Assembly (NCBI GenBank): GCA_032358165.1
Contig: JAALGY010000052.1
Span: forward strand, 372,001-436,000
From: Diplosphaera chodatii
Lineage: Eukaryota > Chlorophyta > Trebouxiophyceae > Prasiolales > Stichococcaceae
Direction: 5' to 3'
Length of the DNA: 64,000 nucleotides
The notes below the pieces were generated by a model that did not search any database, was not told where the DNA came from, and was given only the letters and a program-made list of their open reading frames with translations. Position numbers and translations under genes: made by a program. Position 1 is the first letter of the stretch. Every line of letters begins with the position of its first letter. This document shows positions 18,979-31,798 of the stretch, one piece after another.

Positions 18979-21486
18979 TCATATGTGCCATCGTGGCATG
19001 TAATCGCCACGTGAGCAGTTGTGCAATGGCGGCGCTACGGGCGACTCTTTGATGTGCTCGATGCCGAACACCTGGTTGAACTTGCCACTCATGAAGGCGG
19101 CAACTCTTCCGTATCCAGAATGCGAAGTGATGACCTGCATTGACATGTTGTGTGTCACGGCGGAGCTGTCACACCATCACCTTAGCCTACGACGTAGCGC
19201 TTCGCCCAGCATGCTGTCGACATGGCCAATCAGGAGCCGGAATGCAATCTGCCTGCTGAACCGTGCTAGCACGCAACGCACCTGGTAATCCGTGAGTGAC
19301 AGCAGCCACATCTCAACAGCAGCGCTCTGAAACTCCATTATTCTGCAAGGTTTGCATAACACTGTCAGAGCTGGTAACAACTTGGGAACAGCAGACAGAG
19401 TAGATGCAGCTTGCAGCTGATGACCGCCATCATGCTGCAGCATGAAACATGGCACCCACATGTCACTGGTGTTGCGGTTCTCCACTTTTTCTAGTGCGGC
19501 TGCACGTGTATGTTCTGCACGCGTGTGCCCTAGGCGCGGATGCAGCTCCGTGACCAGCTTGTCGCCATACGCCGCCTTGGCCTGGTGCCGAAGGGCAAGC
19601 GAGTCTGTAGCCAAGAACCACCGCACGACCTGCACACACACACACACATACACGTGTCAGCTTCAGCTGGCAACCCTGCCATGCTGCGTGTGTGTCTGGG
19701 GTGCCATTGAGACGCCAGACCCGACCTGATCTGGTGACCTCCGGCTGAAGGCCTCGATCTGATCCGCACAGTCGAACCAGGCCTCGAAGTCTGTGATATT
19801 GGCCGGAGGCGCATTTCCGACCTGCGCCCAGCATGCCTCCAGTCATGCCAAAAGTGCTGGTGCGCAGCTGTCGTGACAGTGTGCATATTGCTGACATTGT
19901 TGAGCCTGCGCACCAGCTGGTTGTCGCCGACGCGGATGTGAATGCCGATCTTCAGCGCCGCTGGCTCAGCCAGCATGGCATACTGTTCTGCGTAGGGCTC
20001 AAGGAGCGCCGGGTTCAGGCGCAGCAGGAAGTCGATGCCGCACCCAAACATGTTCAAGGGGTTCAGCCCCTGCAGCAGCAAAATGCGCTCAGGCCCAGAA
20101 ACTCTGCTGACTTGGCTGCCGGACGTGGCGTTAGGTGCTTGCGAGCTTTTCCCACCATGGCGCTGAGCTCTGCTCTGTGATGTGCGTTGTTGAGCAGGGG
20201 CAGCACGTAGCCCTGGTATCCGGGGACGAACAGGGTCGTCTGATCCGCCCCAATTGTCCTGACGTCCTGCATGTGCATGGGACGCGGACACGTGGAGGCT
20301 CGCTGGCGCGGTGTGACGGCTGCTCCGCATGATCCGACTGTGCGGGGCGCTGCAGGGCTGCATCTCACCCCGTTCCTCAGCGTCAGCGCCTGCCACGAGT
20401 CCATGGTGCCCACATCCAGCTGGAAGCGCATTGTGTGGTTGGCAACAAGGTAGTCGGGCGACCTGCGCGCCAACAGCAGAGTCGCGCAGCCGGACCAGCC
20501 TTCAGCAGTCCAGCGCAACCCAAATGCTGCGCCGGCAGGCCGGCTGCAGGCCGCACCATGACCAGTTGACGTGGGGCTGGTTGAACGCCCACTCGTATCT
20601 GCCAAGCGGGCCAAACTGCATGGCGAATGCGCGCCGCTGCAACACTGCCACCCAGAACAGCGTCACTGCCCCTGCCAAGCTGTCCGCCAGCCCTGAGCGC
20701 GGGATGACCAAATCGTCTGCCAGCAATCATGCAGCTGCCAGGATGTGCCCTTCCAGGCAAGCCTTGGCGACTGCCATCCAGGTTGCTCTGCCTGACGTAT
20801 GCAGCGGCTGACAAAGGTGTGCAGGCAGCTGGCGAGGCTGGTTTTACGGTGTCGTTGCAGGCAGTGCGACCGTATGCTCTTCACGGCAGCAACATCTGGC
20901 GGCTCCACAGCCACAGTATGGCGCACCGTTGAGACCGTACGCCAGCATGAACCTCGGCGGGGCCTTGCCGGTGACAATGTCGCCATGCAGCTTGATATAC
21001 TGCTGCTGCCACCCGTTCGCATCGCAGTGCAGTAGCCTGCAGGTTGCAGCACAGGTGAACCCGCTGTGCAAGGCCATCAGGATGCACTGATCTGCCGCAT
21101 GTTCTCGATGTGATATCTCGAAGATGGAGGACACGCATCGATATGCAGTCAGGTGCAGATGTACACCGAATTGTGTTTCAGCCGAATGTGAGCGCGTGCC
21201 TCGGCGCTCACCATGTGTGCAGTCGTGCCAAACAACGTCATGATCAGTGTTTTGTAAACACATGAGGGTGAGGCGAGGCTCACCTAGACACAGGCCAGTC
21301 CTGCTTGCCTCTCAGCAGAGACACATGCCTGCCATCAGCCGCCTGACCTTCTCGCTGTTTGCCAATAAAGCGCACCCATTTTGCATGGGCCTCCTGGTGC
21401 GAGGTGCTGACGAGCAAACCCGCCGCGAACCCCAGCACAGCCACCACCAGCAACCCCACCCACGGGGTTCTGTTGTCTTCAGCCAT
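18979..21486 (-). CDS. Gene A: putative membrane-anchored glycosyltransferase (HIRVGD family)
   Basis: Ten exons: 21486-21284, 21036-20927, 20692-20557, 20462-20369, 20266-20156, 20069-19896, 19821-19726, 19629-19460, 19342-19282 and 19134-18979 (1311 nt, 436 residues). Residues about 9-26 form a signal anchor. The core has LNGLADSLAGAV, HTMRFQLDVGTM, a conserved DVRTIGADQT block, CGIDFLLRL, then IGIHIRVGDN (about 259-268), WFLATDSLALR and VITSHSGYGRVAAFMSG. An (H/Q)IR-x-GD loop and a late Ser-x-x-Gly-x-x-A block recall GDP-fucose GT-B fucosyltransferases such as plant FUT1 (GT37). This is fold-level resemblance, not proof. It is intact and shares exon sizes with genes B and C. The exon 6 donor (AAT|GTCAGC) is the least certain border. 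Confidence 0.8.
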
Positions 21487-22227
21487 GCTGGGCCCCGATC
21501 GTCAATGCGCATGCAGCGTGCTGCTCAACATCAGGCGGCGGTACATGTGCCCGATCAATGATGGGGACCTGAAGCGTGGGCACGCGGACTTGATGTCATC
21601 CGCGCTGAGCAAATGGTACCCACCGCAAAGTCACGATCACGAAGCACTTCAGAAGCTCAGATGCAGTTTGTGCGCCGAGCTGTAGCGTCAGTCCGTCAGA
21701 GCTTTGAAATTGATCAAGGGAATTATCAGGCCCCTTGAAGTACGTGGCTGTGTTCAAGCGTGTACTGAATAGGCACGGGCACAGCTTGCAACTGCTCAGG
21801 TCTACTTCGGCTGGGGAGTCTGGGGAGATGTCTCTGTTACATCACGCAAGCCATAAATCCATCACGAAGTGCGCCGTTGGACTCGAAACCAGCATCGACA
21901 GCTGCATTGGCATGCTGCGCATCCCTGATTACCATACAACGCCTTTGGTACATGCCAAACAGCAGCTTACCATATGCAGGGCGTCTGTTCAACATCACGG
22001 TGATCGATAATCAGCAGGCCTCACACAGCACATCAGAGCGTGCATCCCAAATGCTGCTCTATATAGCAACACGAGGTGCCAACTGCCGTTGATCCTTTTC
22101 TGTTGACAAGCTATTTGCCGTTGCAAAGCCTGTGCCAGCCGCCACGCTGGCCATGCAGGCCGCTGCCCTTTGTTACAACCCTCGCATGTGGCAACTCGGC
22201 TGATCACGGTGCTGTGCGCCACATGGA
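21487..22227. other. Intergenic region
   Basis: About 740 bp between the start of gene A and the stop of the nucleotide-sugar transporter, both on the minus strand. It would hold the gene A promoter. No conserved protein or repeat was seen. Confidence 0.5.
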
Positions 22228-24909
22228 CTACACCTTCTGCCCAGCGCCTGCTGAGATTAGGGGAGTGTTCTCTGGGGATGCAATGACCTCGGTCTTCGTC
22301 TCCCGCTTTGGCGCCTGCTGGTACAAAGCGCCCAGTGACAGGCACAATACTAGCGCTGCCGTGCCCTTTGCATCTGCAAGGCATATCGTTCACGAGTAAG
22401 CATTGCACATCACTGATCCCCTGACTGCAGGGGCTAGGAACAGAGCAAGTGCTGCTGAGGACACCCCTACAAAGGGTAGCAGAGAGCATGCTTGTCAGTA
22501 TGCATCATGGTGGGCCTGCTTGGTCAAGCATAGTTGCAGTGTGCACTCCACAACAAGCACCTGAGTGCTGGTCCCAGATCAGCATGTTGGCCAAGATGGT
22601 GATGAACTTGCAGATGTTGCCGATGACGGTGACGGTCGTTGCCGAGACTGCTTCGCGTAGCTTCCAGCTGAAAAAGTTCATTGCAAGGCCCACTGCACAG
22701 CCCACACCCAGTGCCCAGAGTCCGGGGACCGTCACCTGCGAGGAAGGTGAGACAAGTTGAGAGCGGTAGGCAGCAGGTTCAGGAGGTGTCGGCATTGCGC
22801 GGCCACCGATGTATACTTGGTGCTGTGTTTAGGCATCTGGTGGGTGCGCTGCAACAGAGGAGGTGGCAGTGTGCATGGCATGCCCGAGCACGGGCGTCGA
22901 TTCATCAGCCAGCCAGACGGGGTACACGTGTTTCTCACCCATTGAGCTCCAATCACCACCTCGGACTCGCCTGACAGCAGGCTGATCGGTAAGATCAGCG
23001 GCACAGCCATCGCATTCTGCATTCAGGGGCATTGCGCACGTCAACGCCACAGTTCGCCAAGGTTGCCATGGCGACAGAGTGCCCGGCGGCGTCGTGTGTC
23101 TCGCGAGCACAAGATGGTTGCAGCCGGTGCAGGTGCGGGCCACCATTGGACAGCAGTAATGCGTAGCAAGCATCAGCAGGCAGTGGGCGGCACAAATGTT
23201 CTCACATTGTAGTAGGTGCGGGACCAGGTGGTCATGGGCACGGTGTCGGCGACGTGCTTCATCACGACGCTGTCGACCACGCAGAGTGCATACCAGATGC
23301 CCACCCAGATGTACCCCTTTGGGCTGAAGAATATGTCGTTGTAGGTGTACATGACCGCGCCCACCAGCACCCCTGCGCAATGCAGACGTGAGGCAAGCGT
23401 AAAGTGGAGAGGCCGCCTCCATGGTCGTCAGCAACTGCTGGATGACCAGCAGGTCGGGGCCTTGCCAGCAGGGTGGGGTTTGCCAGGCAGCCTAGGTGCA
23501 GGCAGGGTGCAGGAGAGCACAATGGGCGAACCTGCAGCCACCGTACAGAGCCAACTGACATGGGCAGCAGCCCAAGTGCCGCACCTGTCAGCGACACCCA
23601 GGAGCGCAGCGTGGGCAGCTCCCGTCCCAGGAACACGTACTCGATGATGGCCACCACCAGCGGGATGCTCGCACGGAAGCAGATGATGGTGTCCACCGGC
23701 ACATACTGCAGACCACTGGCTCCACGAAATCAGCAGGGGCACGGGAGCTCTGTATCAGTTGCAGGTCTCATCCCATGCTGCGATCAGCAGCAGGAATGGC
23801 TGTGCATGCGACCTCAAGGTGTGAGGCGGGCGTACCCGTGAACGCATGAGGGTCTCACCACAACAGCAAGAGTCGAAGAGCAATCAGACTGCTTGCCTGC
23901 AGCGCCTTGACGTTGCAGTACAGGAAGCCAGCAAAGCAGCAAACCACTGCGATGTACTTCTTGCCCGTCTCCCACCTGTGCATGAGAATGCCATATGGTG
24001 CAGCAGCTTGCTTATGGCGAGCAGCACCCGGCATCACCGACACTTGCATGCACAAGAGGCTCACAGCAGCCATGCTGCCAGGCTCATGCCAAAGCATACG
24101 GGGCAAGGCAACAAAGCAGCGGCGGAAGCTTACTGGAAGGGCTCTGCGTCCACGATGTTTGCTGCAGCCATGATCTTGACCATGACTGCTGAGGACAGCA
24201 GCTGTGTGAACAGCACAAACGAAGGCGCAGGCACAATGGTCACGCACACCTGTCATAAAGCAGTGCGCTGTAAGCGAAAGGCTGTGATCTCGCTGGGCAA
24301 ATGCTATCATTGGAAAGTTGGAAATGACATGCAGCAGCCGGCTCAAACTCCGGAGTCCACTGTACCTTGTTGATGATCAGCAGTGAGCTGCTGCACACAC
24401 TGTATATGACTATCAGCGTCACCATATCGGTGGTCGCCCTCGCCTTGGCTGCGGTATGCACGATGAAAACACCTTACAATGCCGTGGTCTGCAACGGTGC
24501 ATTGCCTGCTGACAGCAGCCCGCCAGGTCTGCAGCCGCCAGAGTGTGTCACTCATCCCATCTGTGCAAGCAGAATCACATGGTACTGCAGTGCACTCTCT
24601 GGACGACAGACGTGCCTTTGTCCGCCGCAAGGTGCTGATAGACGAAGGATGCCAGCAGCAGCAAGGCGCCAACTGCGCCCAGCCTGCAAGCGGCAATCGA
24701 GGGAAATGTGTGTCGCTGATGGGTGCCCGCAGCACAGCTGGCCTGACAGCGCCAAGCAGCTGCCAGCACAGAAACCACCACTCAGCCAGCCAGGTGGACA
24801 GAAGCTCACGCTGCTGCTGATGTGATCGCCGCTGTTGAGATGCCAGAAAAGCCCTGCGCAAGTGTTGCAACTGCAGGCGCGGCGCTGGAGAGGCTGCGGA
24901 CACCACCAT
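22228..24909 (-). CDS. Nucleotide-sugar transporter (TPT/NST, GDP-mannose-transporter-like)
   Basis: Nine exons: 24909-24810, 24448-24366, 24249-24134, 23975-23897, 23705-23585, 23372-23206, 23016-22960, 22735-22561 and 22373-22228 (1044 nt, 347 residues). About ten membrane segments. Family marks: IYSVCSSSLLIINK in the first helix, FLYCNVKALQ, ICFRASIPLVVAIIEYVFLGRE, SWVSLTG, SVVMKHV, and VSATTVTVIGNICKFITIL followed by WDQHS. A Lys/Arg-rich cytosolic tail ends the protein. It should exchange a nucleotide sugar for NMP across the Golgi membrane. The resemblance is to GDP-mannose/GONST-type carriers, but the sugar cannot be fixed from sequence. The intron after exon 4 has a GC donor. The start exon was chosen because it alone gives phase 1 at the first intron. 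It lies among glycosyltransferase genes. Confidence 0.85.
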
Positions 24910-25873
24910 GCGTGACGTCGGCAATCAGCCTCGCAGACCCTTCAGCCATGCTGCCACTACTCCACGCTTGACGAGGCTCCCTCGTCTCAGTGCTGGACTC
25001 CGCGGGCGCGGCTCTCAATGACTCCTGTCCTTCACGATTTGCCCTTTGCTTGACGCTCCTGACCTGCAGGTGAGTAGCCAGCAGACGCGTCAGTGGCTTC
25101 GCCTCAGTGTCTCTGCAAGTGTTGTGCAAATTGATGTTGGATCAATCAACATGCTGCGGCAACATGGGCAAGTCGGTGGATCCTCCACGGCAGGGTGGCT
25201 GGCCAACTGCAGGGTCACCTGTATGCAGCTGGCCACGTGCCTCAGCTCCTTGAGGTTGTGCTCGATCTGCAGTATGCATGCAATTGAGTGTGCGACAGTT
25301 GGTGATCGGCATGCTGTTGCTGGTACATCAGTGGCACACGGACCAGGCAGTCGCAGGCATGGTAGGCTTCTGCTTATACCTGTTCAAGAGGGTGCTCCTA
25401 CGTTTGGCCAGTGCCCGCGATCACCAGGGCTGCCACCGGTGCATGGATGGTGGTTCTCGGTGAAGTACGGGAATGCGGCGTATGAGTGACGTTGTCTGCA
25501 GCGACGCCACTAACACTGCAAAAGAGTACAGTCCAGCTATGCGCAAACCGTCTTTGCTTTCAATGGCGGGGTTTCAACGTGAATTTTGACAGTAGTGGTG
25601 ACCGACACACCTGATCAGTTATGAATGGCAAGTTTGAAGCCGTCCGAACAAGGGGGAGTAGGGATTTGACATGCCACGCATTGCACTATGCGGGAGTATG
25701 CAATGTAGAGCACATGTTGTACCATACCCCAATGCTCAGTTGACGATACACAGGTGCATCTAGGTGGTGTGGTGGTTCGCTGCCATGGCAGGCTAAACCT
25801 GAATATATCCCAGAAGCTTGACATGAGGAGTGCTCAAGACAATGCGCACTGGTCACAGCAGTCGAAGTCAGGA
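24910..25873. other. Intergenic region
   Basis: About 960 bp between the transporter start and the gene B stop, both on the minus strand. Some plus-strand frames are open for 60-150 codons but carry no family signal or splice logic. Nothing else was recognised. Confidence 0.5.
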
Positions 25874-28488
25874 TCAAAACATCCAGACTGGCTTGTAATC
25901 GCCGTTCGTACAGTCCTGTTTGGTTGGCCTGTTCTGCAACTTCTTTGCGTACTCGATGCCAAGCTCCTTTGCATACTCAATGCCAAACATCTGGTTGAAC
26001 TTGCCGCTCATGGAGGCGGCAAGCCTGCCATACACCGAGTGCGTCGTGACAACCTGCATATGCATGCGCAAGGGTGAGTCGACGACACGCAGGATGTTCG
26101 TACAGCAGGTCACAGCCTGCGACCGTGAGCTCATCGCCCGTTGGCCAGTCATGGCCATGCCTGAACCAGCCACAAATCTGTGCGCAGCAGCACACAGCCA
26201 GCACACCTGAAAGTCTGTCAAGGACAGCAGCCACAGCTCGGCGGCAGCGCTCTGGAAGTCGAGCTTCCTGCGCAACAATCAGCATGGAGCTGCCATGAAC
26301 ATCAGGCAGGCTGAGCTGGGGCTCACAGAGGACAAGGCAGATTGGGCATGCAAAGCAAGGGCCGTGCAGAATCTGAGATGTGCTATGCGATTTCAGGGCA
26401 CCCACATGTGACTGTTGTTTCGACCTCCGATTCTGTCGTCAGCCGCAGCGTGTGTAAACTCAGCGCGCGTGTGGCCCAGCTGCGCATGGACCTTAGTCAC
26501 AACCTTATCGCCGTACGCCGCCTTGGCCTGGGTCCGGAGAGCAAGCGAATCCGTGGCGAGGAACCACCGCACTACCTGCAGTGTTGCATGTCATTGTGTG
26601 CGGCAGCCCTGACGTTGCTTGCGTTCTTGTCCAGACTGAACGACTGAGGGCGCTGTTCAGACCTGATCTGGTGACTGTCGCTGCGAGGTCTCAATCTGGT
26701 CGGCGCAATCGAACCAGGCCTCGAAGTCTGTGATGTTGGCTGCAGGTGCGTGTCCGACCTGCACACACAGTGGGCTATACTTGTGATGTTGATTATACTC
26801 TGTCGTTTACACTCTTCGGGCGCACCTGCCCTTGCTGCTTGAGGCTGCGCACCAGCTGATTATCCCCAACACGGATGTGGATGCCAATCTTGAGCGCCGC
26901 CGGCTCAGTCAGCAACGCGTACTCTTCGGCGTAGGGCTGAAGGGCCGGCTGGTTCAGGCGGAGCAGGAAATCAACGCCGCAGGCGTACACGTTGTACGGG
27001 TTCAACCCCTGCACCGCAGGCAGGCACCCTGTCTCGAATCCGACTGTCGGCGTGCGGATGGACAAGGCTGCTGGGATCAAACCTGACTGTCAGCGTCAAA
27101 GGCATCAGGCTGCCAACAGCGGAGCTCACCATGTCAGCGAGCTCCGCTTTGTGGTGCGGGTTGTTGAGCAAAGCGCGCATGTAGCCCTGATGTGACGAAA
27201 CGGCAACGGTGGTGTGATCCTTGCCGATTGCCCTGACATCCTGCGTAAATCCAGAACAGACCGTTGGCTGGCGGTGCTTCTGGATCAGCTGTCGAGATCC
27301 TTTAAGGTGGTCACTACAGAGCTGCACCTCACCCCATGTTCTAGCGTCTTGGCCTCCCACGACTCCAAGTGTGCCGCATCCAGCTGAAAGTGGAGTGTGT
27401 GGTTGGGGTAGATATAGTCAGGTGACCTATAGCAAGCACAAGAGCTATGCATGGCTCTTATGCAGCTGACACACAGCTGCGTAATGCTGCGACGCCACCT
27501 GCAGCCATATGCAGTGCTGGTCATGCTGGAAGCAGGCCGTACCACGACCAGTTGAAGTGAGGCTGGTCAAATGCCCACTCGTAAGCGCCAAGCTCGCCAA
27601 ACTGCATGGCAAAGGCGCGCTGCTGCAACACTGCTAGCCAGAAGAGCGTCACCGCCCCTCTCAGGCTGTCACCCAGTCCTGCACCGTGAAACTGATGAAA
27701 TAAGCTGCCATCTGCCGGGGTACCAGCTGGTGCTGAACTGAGAGGCCAGCCCGGCTTTGCAATCTCGTTGTTCATGCTTGACATTGCAGCAAAGGGCAGC
27801 TGCAGGTCTCCAGCAGTCCGTGGTCAGCAGGCTGCCAACTGCCCTACGCCACCAGGCCAACAGCGGAGCTCGGAGATGGTGGCCTGTCTGTAGGACATGC
27901 CACCTAAACAGCTGCAAAGTGCGGCACGCAGCGCACCGTTGAGCCCGTACGCAAGCATGAATCTTGGAGGGGCTCTGCGGGATATGATCTGTCGATGTAC
28001 CTCCAGGTACTGCTGCTGCCAGCCGCTGACATCACAGTGCAGGGTCCTGCAGCATGCACCAGGGCAAGGCTGCAGAACACTGATCATCCTGCCTTCCCTG
28101 CCAGACACATTCACCCAGAAGGAGATGCCAAACTAGCACAAGCGACTTGCACCGCTGCCGCTTTAACGTGCCATGACGCTTGATCAGCTACTGTCGCATG
28201 CCGCGTCGTGGCCATGACCTTGCACGTGGGAGGGAGTGTGACCCGTGCCTGACGACAAGAAGTGCAAAAGAAACATCCTCGCCTGGACACTGGCCAGGCC
28301 TCCTTGGCTCCAGGTTGTGGGGGCAGGATTGAGCCACCAGCTGCCGGACTGCCGCGCCGGCTGACGGTCGAGCGCACCCAATTCAATGAGGGACTGCGAA
28401 GCGAGGAGCACACGAGCGACCCCGTCGCACATCCCAGTGCTGCCGCCAGTACCAGCGCCACCCACGAACATCGGGTGCCATCAGGCAT
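25874..28488 (-). CDS. Gene B: putative membrane-anchored glycosyltransferase (HIRVGD family)
   Basis: Ten exons matching gene A in size and phase: 28488-28283, 28046-27937, 27678-27543, 27426-27333, 27240-27130, 27008-26826, 26758-26663, 26575-26406, 26267-26207 and 26053-25874 (1347 nt, 448 residues). Signal anchor at residues about 9-28. The core keeps the family blocks, including IGIHIRVGDNQLVRSL, HTLHFQLDAAHLESW and WFLATDSLALR. The late block reads VVTTHSVYGRLAASMSG, changed from HSGYGR in A and C. The first intron uses a GC donor (TCCAG|GCGAGG). The last exon has an 8-codon tandem duplication (GIEYAKEL/GIEYAKKL). It is divergent from gene C and appears intact. Confidence 0.8.
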
Positions 28489-29032
28489 GCTATTACAGGG
28501 TCACCGCATTTGATCGTCAGACTGCCATGGGTGGCCACCCACGACTCCTCATGGAGTGACAGGGCGACGAGGTCACAAATGACGTTATCTACGTCTGATA
28601 CACTGCAAGGTGGATGTTGACACGTGGGAGCTAGTTGGCTCGACATCCTCGTGCGGAGGAAGTGCAACAATGAAACACCCAGCCTGTTCAAGAAGTTTAT
28701 GAAAGGCCATATTCCTGTGCTAGGCAATTACTGCGACAACAGGGCGGGTTATGTAATTTGGCCTTTCCCTGCCGGGGAAGGCACCTTTCTCCGGGTGACC
28801 CGTCCCGTGAGCATGTCGGACCCTCCTGTTTGGTAGTAGTTACCACTGACCTACACGCGTAGGCTTCAGTTTCACCTCACATACTGCAAACGGCTCTACG
28901 GCGTCACACTGCCACAGTTGCTGAGGTCCGCCCTCTGGACCGAGGCGCGGACTTGCTCGATCCGTCCATGCATGCCAGTTGCATTCGAGCTGGGGTGAGC
29001 CGTGTCCCCTAATTGAGGCCTCGCACAAAAGA
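28489..29032. promoter_or_regulatory. Divergent intergenic region between genes B and C
   Basis: 544 bp between the start codons of two inverted paralogues. It would have to contain both promoters. No TATA box or inverted operator was recognised. Confidence 0.4.
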
Positions 29033-31798
29033 ATGCAGTGGGGCGCGAAGGTCCTTTGGGTTGCACTGCTGCTAGCGCTGGGTTGTGCGGCGGGGTTGCT
29101 CGTCAGCAAGTCACACCCGCCGATGGTGTCACCCGGCTGGGTGCGCTTCGCCACCGTGCCGCGCAAAGAGCGGGCATCTGCTGCAGGAAGCTACATGTCC
29201 TTCACGCCCGCCGATGGAACGTGGCCGGTCTCAAGGTGAGCCTGATCACCCTGGTCATAGTTTCTGACGGTTCGGGTGGAACTTCACGACATGGATGGTA
29301 CATGACAACCGGCCGCGAGAACCGGGTCGTTGATCATTGGCGCTCGAGGCGCTGTCGCTGACGCTCGAGTGCACATCGTTAGCCCGGCGTAGCATCCAGG
29401 GCTGCATGGGCCACCAAGCGCAGCGCTGCACCCCGACCGACCCACGTGCCTGCACATACAGCGGTTTTCAGCGGCGTTTTTCAGCCCCACCCTTTGCGCT
29501 GCGGTCATACGGCTGACAAGCCGAAGCTCACAGTCAGTCTTCCTGCACTTCGTGACCCGGACCCAGACGTCGTGGCGTCAGCGTTGCTCACAGCTACACT
29601 TCTTGCTCTGAAGTGCACTGTGACAGAGATTGTGTTCAAGTGGGCACATGCAGCCTGATGCTCCTTTTTGCTCCGCTGCATATGCAGGACGCTGCATTGC
29701 GACGCCAACGGCTGGCAGCAGCAATACTCCAGACTGCATCGCGATGTCCTTGCTGGCAGAGCGCCACCCAGGGTCATGATTGCGTATGGTCTCAATGGTG
29801 CGCCATGCATGCTGTGTCCTGAGCCATCCCGCCGGACATGTCTTGCAGTCATCGTGGGACAGGCGAGATGTGTCAAAGCAGCAGACCACTCTCACCCAGT
29901 GGGACAGATCCTATGCAACTCCATGCCTGTGGCCTGCGCATATGTGAGCATCGATGTGGACCGAGTGCCACGAAAAACAGTCAACCAGGCTCAAGCCGGC
30001 AACGCTCTGACGCCCAGCAGATGAGTGTTAACGTACCCGACTCTGTAGGACTGGCGGACAGCTTGGCAGGAGCGGTGACGCTCTTCTGGTTAGCAGTGCT
30101 GCAACGCCGTGCCTTTGTCATGCAATTTGGGCCACTCGGCTGGTATGAGTGGGCATTTGACCAGCCCAATGTCAATTGGTCATGGTACGCCATGGCACAG
30201 CACGGAAGTTGATGCCTTCTATCGACAACCTGCATGTACGGCAGGCTACAAACCTGACAACTACGGTCATGCGTGCTGTAGTGAGCCAGTCATCTCGCTT
30301 CTACTGCCCCGTAGGTCTCCGACTTACATGCATCCCAACCATACGCTGCGCTTTCAATTGGATGTGGGGCACATGGACACCTGGGAGGCGTTGACGATCA
30401 GGAATGGGGTGAGCTGCAGCTGTGTAGCGATGGATGTGTATGGTCTTGGTGCAACTGTGCCAGGTGTATGTGCTTTAGCGGCAGGTACACATTTACATTC
30501 TCTGGCATGCAGGATGTCAGGACTATCGGGGCAGACCAGACAGCCCTGTTTGTACCATCATTTATGGGCTACCTACACGCGTTACTCAACAACCCGTACC
30601 ACAAAACCGAGCTCAGCGAGATGGTGACAACCTTGTCTGAAGCGCTGAATGGCACAGCCATCACGGAAGTGATTGAGCGAGCCTGAGCAGGTGTCAATAA
30701 TGCTGCAGGGACTGCACCCGTACAACATTTTTGGCTGTGGCATCGACTTTCTGCTACGCTTGAATCGGGCAGCCCTTGAGCCCTATGCAGAACAGTATGC
30801 AATACTGACGGAGCCAGCGCCGCTCAAGATCGGCATCCACATCCGTGTCGGCGACAACCAGCTGGTGCGCAGCCTCGTAGTGTCAGCAGCAAGGGCACAG
30901 TGCCATGGCAGCAGAGCACCATCACTGTGTAGAGACTGGAAGCATGCTGGGCGCAGGTCGGGAATGCACCTCCGGCCAACATCTCAGACTTCGAGGCCTG
31001 GTTCGATTGCGCAGACCAGATTGGGACAGCGCAGCGACGTCCAGATCAGGTCCTCACCGGCAGGCGCCGAAAGCCCTGGTGAAAACAGCTATATCGGGAT
31101 GGCCTGTCACAGTGCCTGCCTGCAATGCTGCAGGTAGTGCGGTGGTTCCTGGCCACGGATTCGCTTGCTCTTCGGCACCAGGCCAAGGCGATGTATGGTG
31201 ACAAGCTGGTCACGGAGCTGCGTCCCCACCTTGGCCACACGCGTGCTGAGTTTACCCGTGCTGCGGCTGAGGACAAGGTCGGAGGTCGAAACAACAGTCA
31301 CAAGTGAGTTCCCTCAACGACCTTGTTGCATGAAGGCATGACCCTAGTCATGGTCAGTGATCCTCCTCTCGCACCCGTGTTCCTGCAGCAAGCGTCACCA
31401 AGCTTGACACCCTGCAAGCTTTGCAGGATGCAGCACTTTCAGAGCGCCGCTGCTGAGATGTGGCTGCTGTCCTTGACAGATTATCAGGTGTGCTAGAGTC
31501 TGGCAAGCGAATGCATGAACTGACTCAGATGTTTGATGGCTCCTGGCTGGAACTCCCAATGGCATGCTGCCTGCTGGAGAGCACGCAAAGAGTTCCAATC
31601 TCAGCTGCGCTGTATCGAAATGCATGGCTTGTGCAAGCGCAGGTCATAACGTCGCACTCAGGGTACGGAAGAGTTGCTGCCTTCATGAGTGGCAAATTTA
31701 ATCAGGTGTTCAGCATTGACCATGCCAAAGAGTCACCAACAGCGCCGCCAAAACACAAATGTGGGAGGGGTGATTACATGACACATTGGATGGTCTGA
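29033..31798 (+). CDS. Gene C: putative membrane-anchored glycosyltransferase (HIRVGD family)
   Basis: Ten exons: 29033-29235, 29688-29797, 30049-30184, 30315-30408, 30513-30623, 30709-30876, 30957-31049, 31134-31303, 31427-31487 and 31643-31798 (1302 nt, 433 residues). The start at 29033 was chosen over upstream in-frame codons because it places the anchor helix at residues about 7-22, as in A and B. Core blocks include GLADSLAGAVTLF, HTLRFQLDVGHMDTW, DVRTIGADQTALF, CGIDFLLRLN, IGIHIRVGDN and VITSHSGYGRVAAFMSG. It is closest to gene A. A TGTAA at about 32124 could be its polyadenylation signal. It is intact. Confidence 0.82.

Noticed and set aside
19631..19655. CA/GT microsatellite as a regulatory element
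   Set aside because: A short simple repeat inside an intron of gene A; no further evidence.
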